This document shows, piece by piece, positions 15,442-23,389 of a stretch of DNA of 39,162 nucleotides; position 1 is the first letter of the stretch; each line of letters opens with the position of its first letter. The notes under the pieces are model-generated. The model had not been told where the DNA came from. It made no database searches and was given only the letters and a program-made list of their open reading frames with translations. Made by a program: the position numbers and the translations under genes. This stretch comes from an uncultured Streptococcus sp. (GTDB lineage Bacteria > Bacillota > Bacilli > Lactobacillales > Streptococcaceae), in assembly GCF_905372115.1 (NCBI RefSeq), contig NZ_CAJPNR010000016.1, positions 1 to 39,162 on the forward strand, in the 5' to 3' direction.

Positions 15442-17166
15442 ATGTCTATTGGACTAGTTATTCTCGTTGCTGTGGTAGCTCTGCTTTTGGTTGTCGGCTA
15501 TGGTACTGCAGTTCTGATGAGAAAGAGAAATGAAGCTTTACTTCAAAATTTGGAGGAGAGAAAAGAAGCACTCTATAATCTTCCTGTGAATGATGAAGTT
15601 GAAGAAGTAAAAAATATGCATTTGATTGGGCAGAGTCAGGTAGCCTTCCGTGAATGGAATCAAAAATGGGTAGACCTGTCCTTAAATTCATTTGCTGATA
15701 TCGAAAATAATCTATTTGAAGCAGAAGGTTACAATAATTCTTTCCGTTTCATAAAAGCCAAGCATGCCATCGGCAATATTGAGAGTCAGATTGATTTGAT
15801 TGACGAAGATATCAAGATGATTCGTGCTGCCTTGGAAGATCTTAAAGAGCAAGAGTCTAAAAACAGCGGTCGTGTGCTCCATGCCTTGGATTTGTTTGAA
15901 AAACTGCAAACTCAGGTGGCGGAGAATGCGGACTCGTATGGACAAGCCTTAGCTGAGATTGAAAAACAGCTGGAAAATATCCAGTCAGAGTTTTCTCAGT
16001 TTGTAACCCTTAATTCTTCGGGTGACCCGGTTGAAGCAGCTGAAATCTTGGATAAGGCAGAGGATCATATCCTTGCTCTGACACATATCGTTGAGAAAGT
16101 TCCTGCCATTGTCGAAGAGTTGACTGTGAAATTGCCAGATCAGTTGGAAGACTTAGAATCTGGTCACCGTAAGCTCTTGGAATCTGGTTATCACTTTATC
16201 GAAACTGATATAGAGTCACGCTTCCAGCAGCTTCATGCAAGTCTCAAACGCAACGAAGCCAACATTTCTGCCTTAGAGCTGGATAATGCTGAGTATGAAA
16301 ATGAGCAGGCGCAAGAAGAGATTAACGCTCTCTATGAAATTTTTACGCGGGAAATTGAAGCCCACAAAGTAGTGGAGAAGTTGATTAAAAACTTACCAAG
16401 CTATCTGGCTCATACAAAGGAAAACAACCAGCAACTCCAAAAAGAGATAGAACGTTTATCTCAAACCTTCCTTCTCTCTGATACAGAAACTTCTCATGTC
16501 AAGGAGTTGCAGGCTGAGCTTTCTGCCCAGGAAGATGTGGTGCTTAGCGCGGTAGAAGATTCTTCTGAAACCAAGCAAGCTTATTCTGTGGTTCAGGAAG
16601 AGTTGGAAGCTATCCAAGAGCGTTTGAAAGAAATCGAAGATGAGCAGATCTCTCTTGGCGAAGCACTTGCAGAGATTGAAAAAGATGATGCTAATGCTCG
16701 TCAGAAAGTCAATATCTATGCTAACAAATTGCATACCATTAAGAGATATATGGAAAAACGCAATTTGCCAGGGATTCCAGACTCTTTCTTAGAAATTTTC
16801 TTCTCAACCAGCAACAATATTGAAGAGTTGGTTAAGGAGTTGGAAGCTACACGAGTCAATATCGAATCAGTTAACCGTTGGCTGGAAATTCTAGGAAATG
16901 ATATGGAGCAATTGGAAGAAGAAACCTATCGTATCGTCCAAGATGCTACCTTGACTGAGCAGCTACTGCAGTATTCAAACCGCTATCGTTCCTTTGATGA
17001 TAATGTACAAGCAGCCTTCAACAAGTCCTTGTATGTCTTTGAACATGACTACGACTATGCTCAATCCTTGGAAATCATTTCAAAAGCTTTAGATCTTGTC
17101 GAGCCAGGCGTGACCGAGCGTTTTGTGACATCCTACGAAAAAACACGCGAGAATATTCGTTTTTAA
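15442..17166 (+). CDS. ezrA: Septation ring formation regulator EzrA
   Basis: 574 residues from ATG 15442, which has AAGGAG seven bases ahead; the in-frame ATG at 15409 lies at the transcription start and has no ribosome site. One N-terminal membrane helix (about residues 4-24) is followed by a few basic residues and then nearly continuous acidic coiled coil of spectrin-like repeats. The length and architecture are those of EzrA. The protein sits in the membrane and binds FtsZ, limiting ring assembly and linking it to cell wall enzymes. It has its own promoter and terminator. It lies between gyrB and serB as in pneumococcus. Confidence 0.95.
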   Translation: MSIGLVILVAVVALLLVVGYGTAVLMRKRNEALLQNLEERKEALYNLPVNDEVEEVKNMHLIGQSQVAFREWNQKWVDLSLNSFADIENNLFEAEGYNNSFRFIKAKHAIGNIESQIDLIDEDIKMIRAALEDLKEQESKNSGRVLHALDLFEKLQTQVAENADSYGQALAEIEKQLENIQSEFSQFVTLNSSGDPVEAAEILDKAEDHILALTHIVEKVPAIVEELTVKLPDQLEDLESGHRKLLESGYHFIETDIESRFQQLHASLKRNEANISALELDNAEYENEQAQEEINALYEIFTREIEAHKVVEKLIKNLPSYLAHTKENNQQLQKEIERLSQTFLLSDTETSHVKELQAELSAQEDVVLSAVEDSSETKQAYSVVQEELEAIQERLKEIEDEQISLGEALAEIEKDDANARQKVNIYANKLHTIKRYMEKRNLPGIPDSFLEIFFSTSNNIEELVKELEATRVNIESVNRWLEILGNDMEQLEEETYRIVQDATLTEQLLQYSNRYRSFDDNVQAAFNKSLYVFEHDYDYAQSLEIISKALDLVEPGVTERFVTSYEKTRENIRF

Positions 17167-17167
17167 A

Positions 17168-17195
17168 AGAAGTTCCTTCGGGAACTTTTTTCTTT
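17168..17195 (+). terminator. Rho-independent terminator after ezrA
   Basis: AAGTTCC pairs with GGAACTT around a stable TTCG tetraloop, followed by TTTTCTTTT. It starts immediately after the stop codon. Confidence 0.92.
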
Positions 17196-17257
17196 TGCAA
17201 AGAGAACGCTAGAGAACAGTCAGTAACAAGGATTCTGAGACTTCAATTTTTCCCAGC

Positions 17258-17286
17258 TTGTTTTGAAATAGAATTTCCTGTATAAT
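17258..17286 (+). promoter_or_regulatory. Promoter of serB and glycerate kinase
   Basis: TTGTTT at 17258-17263, spacer of 17, and TATAAT at 17281-17286. GAGG at about 17304 precedes the serB ATG. Confidence 0.7.
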
Positions 17287-17315
17287 ACAAAAAATAGAAA
17301 GAATGAGGTCGGACA

Positions 17316-17963
17316 ATGAAAACAGTCAAAGGCTTGTTAGTCATGGATGTAGACAGCACCTTAATCATGGAAGAGGGGATTGATCTGCTAGGTGAGGAAG
17401 CGGGTGTAGGAGCTCAGGTTGCGGCTATTACGGAGCGTGCCATGCGAGGAGAGTTGGACTTTGAAGCTGCCTTACGTGAGCGTGTCGCTCTTTTAAAAGG
17501 ACTGCCAGAGGATATTTTTGCTCGAATTGCAGAAAGGATCCACTTCACGCAAGGAGCCGAGGAACTGGTCAAAGAGCTGCATAAACGTGGTTATAAAGTA
17601 GGCTTGGTGTCAGGTGGTTTTCATGAGACGGTGGACAGACTGGCTGAGCAGCTTGAAATTGACTACGTCAAGGCAAATCGTTTGGAAATCCAGCAGGGCT
17701 TTTTAACAGGCCAAGTCTTAGGAGAGATTGTCACTAAGGATACAAAGCTTGCCATGTTAAAAGCATGGGCAGCTGAAAACAAGTTGGAATTAAATCAAAC
17801 GATTGCTATGGGAGATGGCGCCAATGATCTGCCTATGATTCAGGCGGCAGGAATGGGAATTGCCTTTATGGCCAAGCCAATCGTGCGCGAGCAAGCTCCT
17901 TACCAGATTCAAGAATGCAATCTCTACCGGGTCATTGATCTTTTAGACAATAGAAAAGCATAG
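17316..17963 (+). CDS. serB: Phosphoserine phosphatase SerB
   Basis: 215 residues. HAD motifs are complete: MDVDST (Asp11 nucleophile, Asp13 acid/base), a cap with EEGIDLLGEEAGVG and ITERAMRGELDFEAALRERV as in SerB, motif II LVSGGFHETV, Lys region TKDTKLAML, and motif IV GDGANDLPMI. It dephosphorylates phosphoserine in the last step of serine synthesis from 3-phosphoglycerate. Glycerate kinase follows nine bases later, and its likely product, 2-phosphoglycerate, sits one glycolytic step from 3-phosphoglycerate, so the pair may feed C3 acids toward serine. Confidence 0.94.
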   Translation: MKTVKGLLVMDVDSTLIMEEGIDLLGEEAGVGAQVAAITERAMRGELDFEAALRERVALLKGLPEDIFARIAERIHFTQGAEELVKELHKRGYKVGLVSGGFHETVDRLAEQLEIDYVKANRLEIQQGFLTGQVLGEIVTKDTKLAMLKAWAAENKLELNQTIAMGDGANDLPMIQAAGMGIAFMAKPIVREQAPYQIQECNLYRVIDLLDNRKA

Positions 17964-17972
17964 GAGAGAGGC

Positions 17973-19091
17973 ATGCATATTCTAATTGCACCGGATTCTT
18001 TCAAGGAAAGTTTGTCAGCTGCTCAGGTTGCTCAAGCTCTTCAGACAGGCTTTTCTCAGGCCTTGCCAGATGCCAGCTTTGACTTGCTGCCAGTTGGTGA
18101 CGGGGGCGAGGGGACAATGGCTGCCCTGACAGCTGCCTTGGGCTGGGCTGAATTTTACCACACTGTGACTGGACCTTTTGGCCAGCCAGTAAAAATGCCC
18201 TACGCCAGAAATGGTCAGCAAGCGCTTTTTGAGATGGCTGATTTGGTCGGACTCGCCTCTATTCCTCAGGAAAAACGAAATCCCTTGGCCATAGAGACCA
18301 AAGGGTTGGGAGAATTGATTTTGCATCTGGCTGAAGACGATATCAGAAAGATTTTAGTTGGTGTTGGGGGGTCGGCCAGCAATGACGGTGGAATTGGACT
18401 GGCAGCAGGCCTAGGCTATGAATTTTTCGATGCAGATAATCATAGACTGCGCCCCATTGGCTCGTCTTTGGGAAAGGTCGCTCGTATTTCAGCTGAGCAG
18501 GTTCCCGCTTTCTTGAAGGAAGTTCAGATTGAGATTTTGACGGATGTAGATAATCCTCTTTGCGGAGTGCGCGGTGCGACAACTGTTTTCGGAGGTCAGA
18601 AAAGTCTATCTCCCTTATTATTCTCTCAAGTGGATCAAGCCATGGCAGATTTCTATCAGTTGGTTGATCCTCAGGTGATTGATATGAATGGCGCTGGAGC
18701 CGGAGGCGGAATGGCAGCAGGACTGGTTGCTTTTGCCGGAGGAAAAATCGTTTCGGGTATTGAAACCTGTCTAGATTTACTGGATTTTGATGAAAGAGTT
18801 AAAAAGGCTGACTTGGTCGTAGTTGGCGAAGGGAGGATGGATCGTCAGTCTTTGGCGGGCAAGGCACCAGTCGGGGTCGCAAGACGAACGCCAGAAGGTA
18901 TCCCTGTACTGGCGATTTGCGGTAGCCTGGCTGAAGATTTATCGGATTTCCCAGTTGAGAATATCCAGGCAGCTTTTCCGATTATTGCGCGAGCAGATAG
19001 CTTGGATAGGATTCTAGAGCAGGCGGAGCAAAATTTGATTCGCACAGCCAGAAATATTGGCAATCTACTAAAAATGAAAAAAAGCGGTTAG
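17973..19091 (+). CDS. Glycerate kinase (GlxK/GarK family)
   Basis: 372 residues. Family signatures: IAPDSFKESLSAAQVAQAL at the N-terminus, LPVGDGGEGTM, VGVGGSASNDGGIGLAAGLG, and GEGRMDRQSLAGKAPVGVA. The family phosphorylates D-glycerate, usually at C2. GGAGAGAGG precedes the ATG. It forms a two-gene unit with serB. Its last codons form half of a terminator stem and its stop overlaps that of the convergent NTF2-like gene by three bases. Confidence 0.93.
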   Translation: MHILIAPDSFKESLSAAQVAQALQTGFSQALPDASFDLLPVGDGGEGTMAALTAALGWAEFYHTVTGPFGQPVKMPYARNGQQALFEMADLVGLASIPQEKRNPLAIETKGLGELILHLAEDDIRKILVGVGGSASNDGGIGLAAGLGYEFFDADNHRLRPIGSSLGKVARISAEQVPAFLKEVQIEILTDVDNPLCGVRGATTVFGGQKSLSPLLFSQVDQAMADFYQLVDPQVIDMNGAGAGGGMAAGLVAFAGGKIVSGIETCLDLLDFDERVKKADLVVVGEGRMDRQSLAGKAPVGVARRTPEGIPVLAICGSLAEDLSDFPVENIQAAFPIIARADSLDRILEQAEQNLIRTARNIGNLLKMKKSG

Positions 19092-19109
19092 TCCGTTTTT
19101 TTTAGTAGA
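19065..19109. terminator. Bidirectional terminator built into two convergent gene ends
   Basis: CTACTA, then AAAAAAAGCGG, pairs with CCGTTTTTTTT and TAGTAG around a TTAGT loop, with one G-T pair and a small internal loop. The loop carries both stop codons (TAG at 19089-19091 plus strand, TAA at 19090-19088 minus strand). Confidence 0.75.
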
Positions 19110-19426
19110 TATTCAATTTCTTTGACAATCATGCCCTTTTCAAAGAAGAAGATGTCACAAGAAAGGTCACCAACGTCATTTTCTAGAAGGGTCACAATCC
19201 GATTCTGGTCGGGACTAAGCTGATAATGAGTGCAAGAAAATTGGACGGGGTTGTTATGGTAGACTTTTTGAATTTTAGTCAGGTAGTCCGCTTTGCCTTT
19301 GATGATTTCGATTGTGTCACCCTCTAATTCCCAGCTAACATGATCAGAAAGAAAGGTCTCATAGGTTTGCCAATCACGCTGATTTTCTGCTTCAAAGAAG
19401 GCAAAAAGTTTTTCTAAATTTGTCAT
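19088..19426 (-). CDS. SnoaL/NTF2-like fold protein
   Basis: 112 residues from the ATG at 19426; the open frame reaches 19501 but the extra 25 residues overlap the upstream gene. MTNLEKLFAFFEAENQRDWQTYETFLSDHVSWEL is the typical helical opening of the NTF2-like/SnoaL fold (quoted here as a description of residues 1-34), followed by beta strands with VSWELEGD and IIKGKADYLTKI. The fold covers isomerases, dehydratases and ligand binders; no function can be assigned. It starts one base after the stop of the DUF1694 gene (TAGGATG), so translation is probably coupled. Confidence 0.75.
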   Translation of the reverse strand: MTNLEKLFAFFEAENQRDWQTYETFLSDHVSWELEGDTIEIIKGKADYLTKIQKVYHNNPVQFSCTHYQLSPDQNRIVTLLENDVGDLSCDIFFFEKGMIVKEIEYLLKKTD

Positions 19427-19427
19427 C

Positions 19428-19877
19428 CTAGCTAAACCATTTTTTCCATAGGGAGCGCTTTTCTTTTGCTGGTTTTTCTGCTGGCTGAAGGAGACTAGCA
19501 AACTGTTGGCTCATGTCCTTGTCATCTACTTGGACCAGATGGTCGCTATGGACAATCAGGCCAAAAGGAGAAGCCTGGTAATCACTTGAGACGATAGTCG
19601 CTTCGCAGCCTAGTTCCTTAGAGGTTTTTAGATAAAAGATTTGATTGCTAGACTCGACTTCTGGGGAAATTTTGACAATTACTGGTTGGCAGTTTTTCAT
19701 GATGCTGCTGAGCATTTCTTTGAAATGACCGCGAATGAGGGTCTCATTGGCTTGCTCAATAGAGCAGGAAGCCAGCACTCGCTCCTCAAAAGTCCCTAAA
19801 AACCTACGCTGTTCATCAGGGTTGAGCTTGACTCCGCCCTGAGCTTTTTCCATGATTACTTTATTAATATCAGTCAT
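19428..19877 (-). CDS. DUF1694 (YueI-like) family protein
   Basis: 149 residues from ATG 19877. The N-terminal VIMEKAQGGVKLNPDEQRRFLG and ERVLASCSIEQA match my memory of the DUF1694/YueI family (function unknown), with ribosomal-L7Ae-like alternating strands and helices. A C-terminal lysine/arginine-rich tail ends KKWFS. The longer frame to 19982 has no start signal. The extended -10 TGGTACAAT ends six bases before the ATG and there is no Shine-Dalgarno, so it is probably leaderless. Downstream NTF2-like gene is cotranscribed. Confidence 0.82.
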   Translation of the reverse strand: MTDINKVIMEKAQGGVKLNPDEQRRFLGTFEERVLASCSIEQANETLIRGHFKEMLSSIMKNCQPVIVKISPEVESSNQIFYLKTSKELGCEATIVSSDYQASPFGLIVHSDHLVQVDDKDMSQQFASLLQPAEKPAKEKRSLWKKWFS

Positions 19878-19883
19878 AATAAA

Positions 19884-19892
19884 ATTGTACCA
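19884..19892 (-). promoter_or_regulatory. Extended -10 promoter of the DUF1694 gene, placed for a leaderless start
   Basis: On the minus strand TGGTACAAT is followed by six bases and then ATG, putting the expected transcription start on the A of the start codon. Confidence 0.65.
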
Positions 19893-20017
19893 TAAAAGGA
19901 GAAATTCTAAAAGGTCGAATCTTCTTTCTGATTTGCCGGAAAAACATTTATATAGTAAATTTGGAATCGTTTTCTTGTGCAAAATTTCTCAAATTTGCTT
20001 AGATTCTCTATTTTTCC

Positions 20018-20046
20018 TTGAAAAAAAAGCGTTTTTGAGGTATCAT
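20018..20046 (+). promoter_or_regulatory. Enolase promoter
   Basis: TTGAAA at 20018-20023, spacer of exactly 17, TATCAT at 20041-20046. A leader of about 33 bases carries AAGGAGAG before the ATG. Confidence 0.8.
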
Positions 20047-20085
20047 AGACTAGTAAATAATTTTAAATAATAAGGAGAGTAAGAA

Positions 20086-21390
20086 ATGTCAATTATTACT
20101 GATGTTTACGCTCGCGAAGTCCTAGACTCACGCGGTAACCCAACACTTGAAGTAGAAGTTTATACTGAATCAGGTGCTTTCGGACGTGGTATGGTTCCTT
20201 CAGGAGCTTCTACAGGTGAGCACGAAGCAGTTGAACTTCGTGATGGCGACAAATCTCGTTACGGTGGTCTTGGTACACAAAAAGCAGTTGATAATGTAAA
20301 CAACGTTATCGCTGAAGCTATTATCGGTTACGATGTTCGTGACCAACAAGCCATCGACCGTGCAATGATCGCTTTGGACGGTACTCCTAACAAAGGTAAA
20401 TTGGGTGCTAATGCAATCCTTGGTGTGTCTATCGCTGTAGCTCGTGCTGCTGCTGACTACCTTGAAGTGCCACTTTACAGCTACCTTGGCGGATTCAACA
20501 CTAAAGTTCTTCCAACTCCAATGATGAACATCATCAATGGTGGATCTCACTCAGATGCTCCAATCGCATTCCAAGAGTTCATGATCTTGCCAGTTGGTGC
20601 TCCAACATTTAAAGAAGCTCTTCGTTACGGTGCTGAAATCTTCCACGCTCTTAAGAAAATCCTTAAATCTCGTGGTTTAGAAACTGCCGTTGGTGACGAA
20701 GGTGGATTCGCTCCTCGTTTTGAAGGAACTGAAGATGGTGTAGAAACTATCATCGCTGCTATCGAAGCTGCTGGTTATGTTCCAGGTAAAGACGTATTTA
20801 TCGGATTTGACTGTGCATCATCAGAATTCTACGATAAAGAACGTAAAGTATACGACTACACTAAATTTGAAGGTGAAGGCGCTGCTGTTCGTACATCTGC
20901 AGAACAAATCGACTACCTTGAAGAATTGGTTAACAAATACCCAATCATCACTATCGAAGATGGTATGGATGAAAATGACTGGGATGGTTGGAAAGCTCTT
21001 ACTGAACGTCTTGGTAAGAAAGTACAACTTGTTGGTGACGACTTCTTCGTAACAAACACTGACTACCTTGCACGTGGTATCAAAGAAGGTGCTGCTAACT
21101 CAATCCTTATCAAAGTTAACCAAATCGGTACTCTTACTGAAACTTTTGAAGCGATTGAAATGGCTAAAGAAGCTGGTTACACTGCAGTTGTATCACACCG
21201 TTCAGGTGAAACTGAAGATTCAACAATCGCTGACATCGCAGTTGCAACTAACGCAGGTCAAATCAAGACTGGTTCACTTTCACGTACAGACCGTATTGCT
21301 AAATACAACCAATTGCTTCGTATCGAAGATCAACTTGGTGAAGTTGCTCAATACAAAGGTCTTCAAGCTTTCTATAACTTGAAAAAATAA
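20086..21390 (+). CDS. eno: Enolase (phosphopyruvate hydratase)
   Basis: 434 residues, standard. Signatures: SGASTGEHEAVELRDGD, the Mg2+ ligands in FIGFDCASSEF, TIEDGMDENDWDGW and VGDDFFVTN, catalytic Lys in ILIKVNQIGTLTET, and SHRSGETEDSTIAD. It dehydrates 2-phosphoglycerate to phosphoenolpyruvate. In streptococci it is also displayed on the surface and binds plasminogen. Codon use is very biased (GGT, CGT, CTT, AAA, GTT almost to exclusion of alternatives), unlike the neighbours, as expected for a highly expressed gene. It has its own promoter and terminator. The bias also leaves long overlapping open frames that are shadows. Confidence 0.99.
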   Translation: MSIITDVYAREVLDSRGNPTLEVEVYTESGAFGRGMVPSGASTGEHEAVELRDGDKSRYGGLGTQKAVDNVNNVIAEAIIGYDVRDQQAIDRAMIALDGTPNKGKLGANAILGVSIAVARAAADYLEVPLYSYLGGFNTKVLPTPMMNIINGGSHSDAPIAFQEFMILPVGAPTFKEALRYGAEIFHALKKILKSRGLETAVGDEGGFAPRFEGTEDGVETIIAAIEAAGYVPGKDVFIGFDCASSEFYDKERKVYDYTKFEGEGAAVRTSAEQIDYLEELVNKYPIITIEDGMDENDWDGWKALTERLGKKVQLVGDDFFVTNTDYLARGIKEGAANSILIKVNQIGTLTETFEAIEMAKEAGYTAVVSHRSGETEDSTIADIAVATNAGQIKTGSLSRTDRIAKYNQLLRIEDQLGEVAQYKGLQAFYNLKK

Positions 21391-21408
21391 TCTAACAAGA
21401 TATAAGAG

Positions 21409-21436
21409 GAGCTAGGGCTTAGTCCTAGCTTTTTTG
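21409..21436 (+). terminator. Rho-independent terminator after eno
   Basis: AGCTAGG pairs with CCTAGCT around a seven-base loop, then TTTTTT. Confidence 0.88.
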
Positions 21437-21454
21437 ATGTGTAAAGATATAACA

Positions 21455-21682
21455 ATGGATATTTTTTGATTTAGGAACCACCCTAATTGATGAGAGGGAG
21501 ATTTATCATCTTTTCCTAGAGCATTGCCTAGAAGTACTGTGTAGGGCTGGTCATGCTCTTTCCCTTGAAAAATTGGAGGACAAGATGCTAGCTTTTGCTA
21601 AGGAAAATATAATCAAGAGATTCCTGCGTTTCCTTGTGACTACATGGTTGAAAAAGTGAGTGATTTACTGAAGATTTTATAG
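21455..21682 (+). pseudogene. Remnant of a HAD-like hydrolase gene
   Basis: Reading from TGG 21456 gives WIFFDLGTTLIDEREIYHLF, which is a HAD motif I start of the DLGxTL type, then about 45 more residues to a stop at 21657. That frame has no start codon; ATG 21455 is in the next frame, so the frame breaks in the run of six T. Around 21605 the likely continuation shifts again (KYNQEIPAFPCDYMVEKV...), stopping at 21682. Only about 75 residues of a roughly 200-residue family remain: no motif II-IV. There is no ribosome site. The family also occurs intact at 12827. It fills most of the eno-mgtE gap. Confidence 0.6.
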
Positions 21683-21709
21683 CTTTCTTGTATCAAAATC
21701 AGTCTTTTA

Positions 21710-21718
21710 TGGTATACT
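21710..21718 (+). promoter_or_regulatory. Extended -10 promoter of mgtE
   Basis: TGGTATACT; GGAAGGAGG lies about 10 bases before the ATG. The leader is about 17 bases, too short for an M-box or other Mg2+ riboswitch. Confidence 0.65.
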
Positions 21719-21741
21719 AGCAAAGTGGAAGGAGGAGTACA

Positions 21742-23082
21742 ATGGAAGAATTATTAAATCAGGTCTTACTATCACAGGATAGGGAAGTTTTCAATCAGAT
21801 ATTTGACGATTACTATCCCATTGATATTGCTCTTTCTTTGGAGGCCTTGGAGGATGAGGAAGGGAATCTCCTCAAAACCTTTACGGAAATGGCTAGTGAT
21901 GATCAATTGGTAGAGATTTTAAAAGAAGCCGAGCCGGAGTTGCAACGACAGATTATCCAATCGATTTCTTTTAAACGTACCAGCACTCTTTTTCATCTTA
22001 TGCCAGATGATGATGTGGTAGATATTTTGGGTTACTTGAGTGTGGACTTGCGTAAGCAATACTTAAGTATGATGAAAAATACCAGTCAAGAGAATTTGAA
22101 AGCTATGTTGGCTTACGATCCTCAGACAGCTGGTGGTCTGATGACGACAGAATTCATCACCTTAAATGAAAATCTGACCGTCTCAGCAACTCTCAATAAA
22201 TTGAGGGAGATTTCGCCCAATACGGAAGTTATTGATACCTTATTTATTAGAAATGTGCATCATTCGCTAGTTGGCTGGATTGATATTCGTGATTTGTTTA
22301 TTCATGATGCGGAGATGAAACTCAGTGAATTTATGAATACTCAGATAGTGAGCGTAACGCCAGAGGTTGACCAAGAGGAAGTGGCACAGCTTTCTGCCAA
22401 ATATAATTTATCTGTCGTACCGGTCGTCAATCATCGGCAGGTATTGTTAGGAATCATCACTATTGACGATATCGTCGATGTTTTGCAAGAAGAGTATCAA
22501 GAAGATATCTTGCGGATGGGTGGTGTCCAAGAAAGTGAAGAAATTGGAGGACCTTTCAAAGAATCACTCAAGAAACGCTTACCTTGGTTGATGATTAACC
22601 TAGTGACAGCCTTTCTAGCTTCTGCGACAGTAGCACTTTTTGATGATACGATTTCAAAAGTTGTAGCATTAGCAGCGATTAGTCCTATTATTACGGGAAT
22701 GGGCGGAAATTCTGCCTCTCAGACACTTGCTTTGGTTATCCAGGGAATTGCTTTGGGGAAACTGGATCTGAAAGAAGATCGGAATTTAGTATTCAAAGAA
22801 ATCGTGCTAGCTTTGGTTAATGGTTTCTTTACTGGCTTGATTGCAGCGATTGTTATGTTTGTCTTCTATCAAAATTTCTATCTGTCTGTTATTGTTGTAT
22901 TGGCTATGATGATCAATCTAGCATGTGGTGCTCTTTTTGGTTACTTTGTACCGCTGATTATCAAGACACTGAATCAGGATCCAGCTCTAGCTTCGACCAT
23001 TTTCATTACCACGGCAACAGATGTGTTAGGTTATCTAGCTTTTCTAGGCTTAGCACAAATTTTCTTACCATTGATTGTATAA
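21742..23082 (+). CDS. mgtE: Magnesium transporter MgtE
   Basis: 446 residues. An acidic superhelical N domain (about 1-125), two CBS domains (about 125-250, including IDTLFIRNVHHSLVGWIDIR and VPVVNHRQVLLGIITIDDIVD), a plug helix, then five membrane helices. The pore signature PIITGMGGNSASQTLALVIQGIALG (residues about 314-338) is characteristic. MgtE is a Mg2+-gated channel whose cytosolic domains close it when Mg2+ is high. It is monocistronic and ends at a bidirectional terminator. With no riboswitch, control is presumably at the protein level. Confidence 0.96.
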   Translation: MEELLNQVLLSQDREVFNQIFDDYYPIDIALSLEALEDEEGNLLKTFTEMASDDQLVEILKEAEPELQRQIIQSISFKRTSTLFHLMPDDDVVDILGYLSVDLRKQYLSMMKNTSQENLKAMLAYDPQTAGGLMTTEFITLNENLTVSATLNKLREISPNTEVIDTLFIRNVHHSLVGWIDIRDLFIHDAEMKLSEFMNTQIVSVTPEVDQEEVAQLSAKYNLSVVPVVNHRQVLLGIITIDDIVDVLQEEYQEDILRMGGVQESEEIGGPFKESLKKRLPWLMINLVTAFLASATVALFDDTISKVVALAAISPIITGMGGNSASQTLALVIQGIALGKLDLKEDRNLVFKEIVLALVNGFFTGLIAAIVMFVFYQNFYLSVIVVLAMMINLACGALFGYFVPLIIKTLNQDPALASTIFITTATDVLGYLAFLGLAQIFLPLIV

Positions 23083-23094
23083 AAAATGATACAC

Positions 23095-23127
23095 AAAAAA
23101 CGCTTGATTTTTCAAGCGTTTTTGTTT
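23095..23127. terminator. Bidirectional terminator between mgtE and the 63-residue gene
   Basis: AAAAAACGCTTGA pairs with TCAAGCGTTTTTG around a TTTT loop; T tracts on both strands serve the two convergent genes. Confidence 0.92.
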
Positions 23128-23129
23128 TC

Positions 23130-23321
23130 TTAGTTGTCGAACAAACCTTTAACTTTATCAATAGCACCGCTGGCCATTTCATTTCCAGCTACTAATTTTT
23201 TAGCTTGATCAAGGTATTCACCGAGTTTGTCTTTGTTTTCTTCGATAAACTTTTTAGCGCCATCAAAGTCTTTCTTTTCAATCATTTCTTTTACTTGGTT
23301 AAATAAATCTACTGGATTCAT
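23130..23321 (-). CDS. Small helical protein of 63 residues, function unknown
   Basis: I do not recognise a named family. The protein is charged and almost entirely helix-forming: two amphipathic segments (residues 5-30 and 32-60) joined by a short turn, with repeated IEKKDFDGAKKFIEENKDKL-type heptads. No signal peptide or membrane helix. A strong AAGGAG lies seven bases before the ATG, and a bidirectional terminator follows, so this is a real gene rather than a chance frame. An AT-rich region with TAATAT lies upstream. It resembles small cytoplasmic streptococcal stress-related proteins in composition, but this is impression only. Confidence 0.8.
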   Translation of the reverse strand: MNPVDLFNQVKEMIEKKDFDGAKKFIEENKDKLGEYLDQAKKLVAGNEMASGAIDKVKGLFDN

Positions 23322-23389
23322 AGTTGTTGCTCCTTAGTAATTTTTTATATTATTTAATCAAATTTCTAGTAGAAAGACAAGAAATCTGC

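Noticed and set aside
20200..20550. Minus-strand frame opposite eno
   Set aside because: Produced by the biased codon use of eno; no start signals.
21719..21741. Mg2+ riboswitch upstream of mgtE
   Set aside because: The predicted leader is only about 17 bases.
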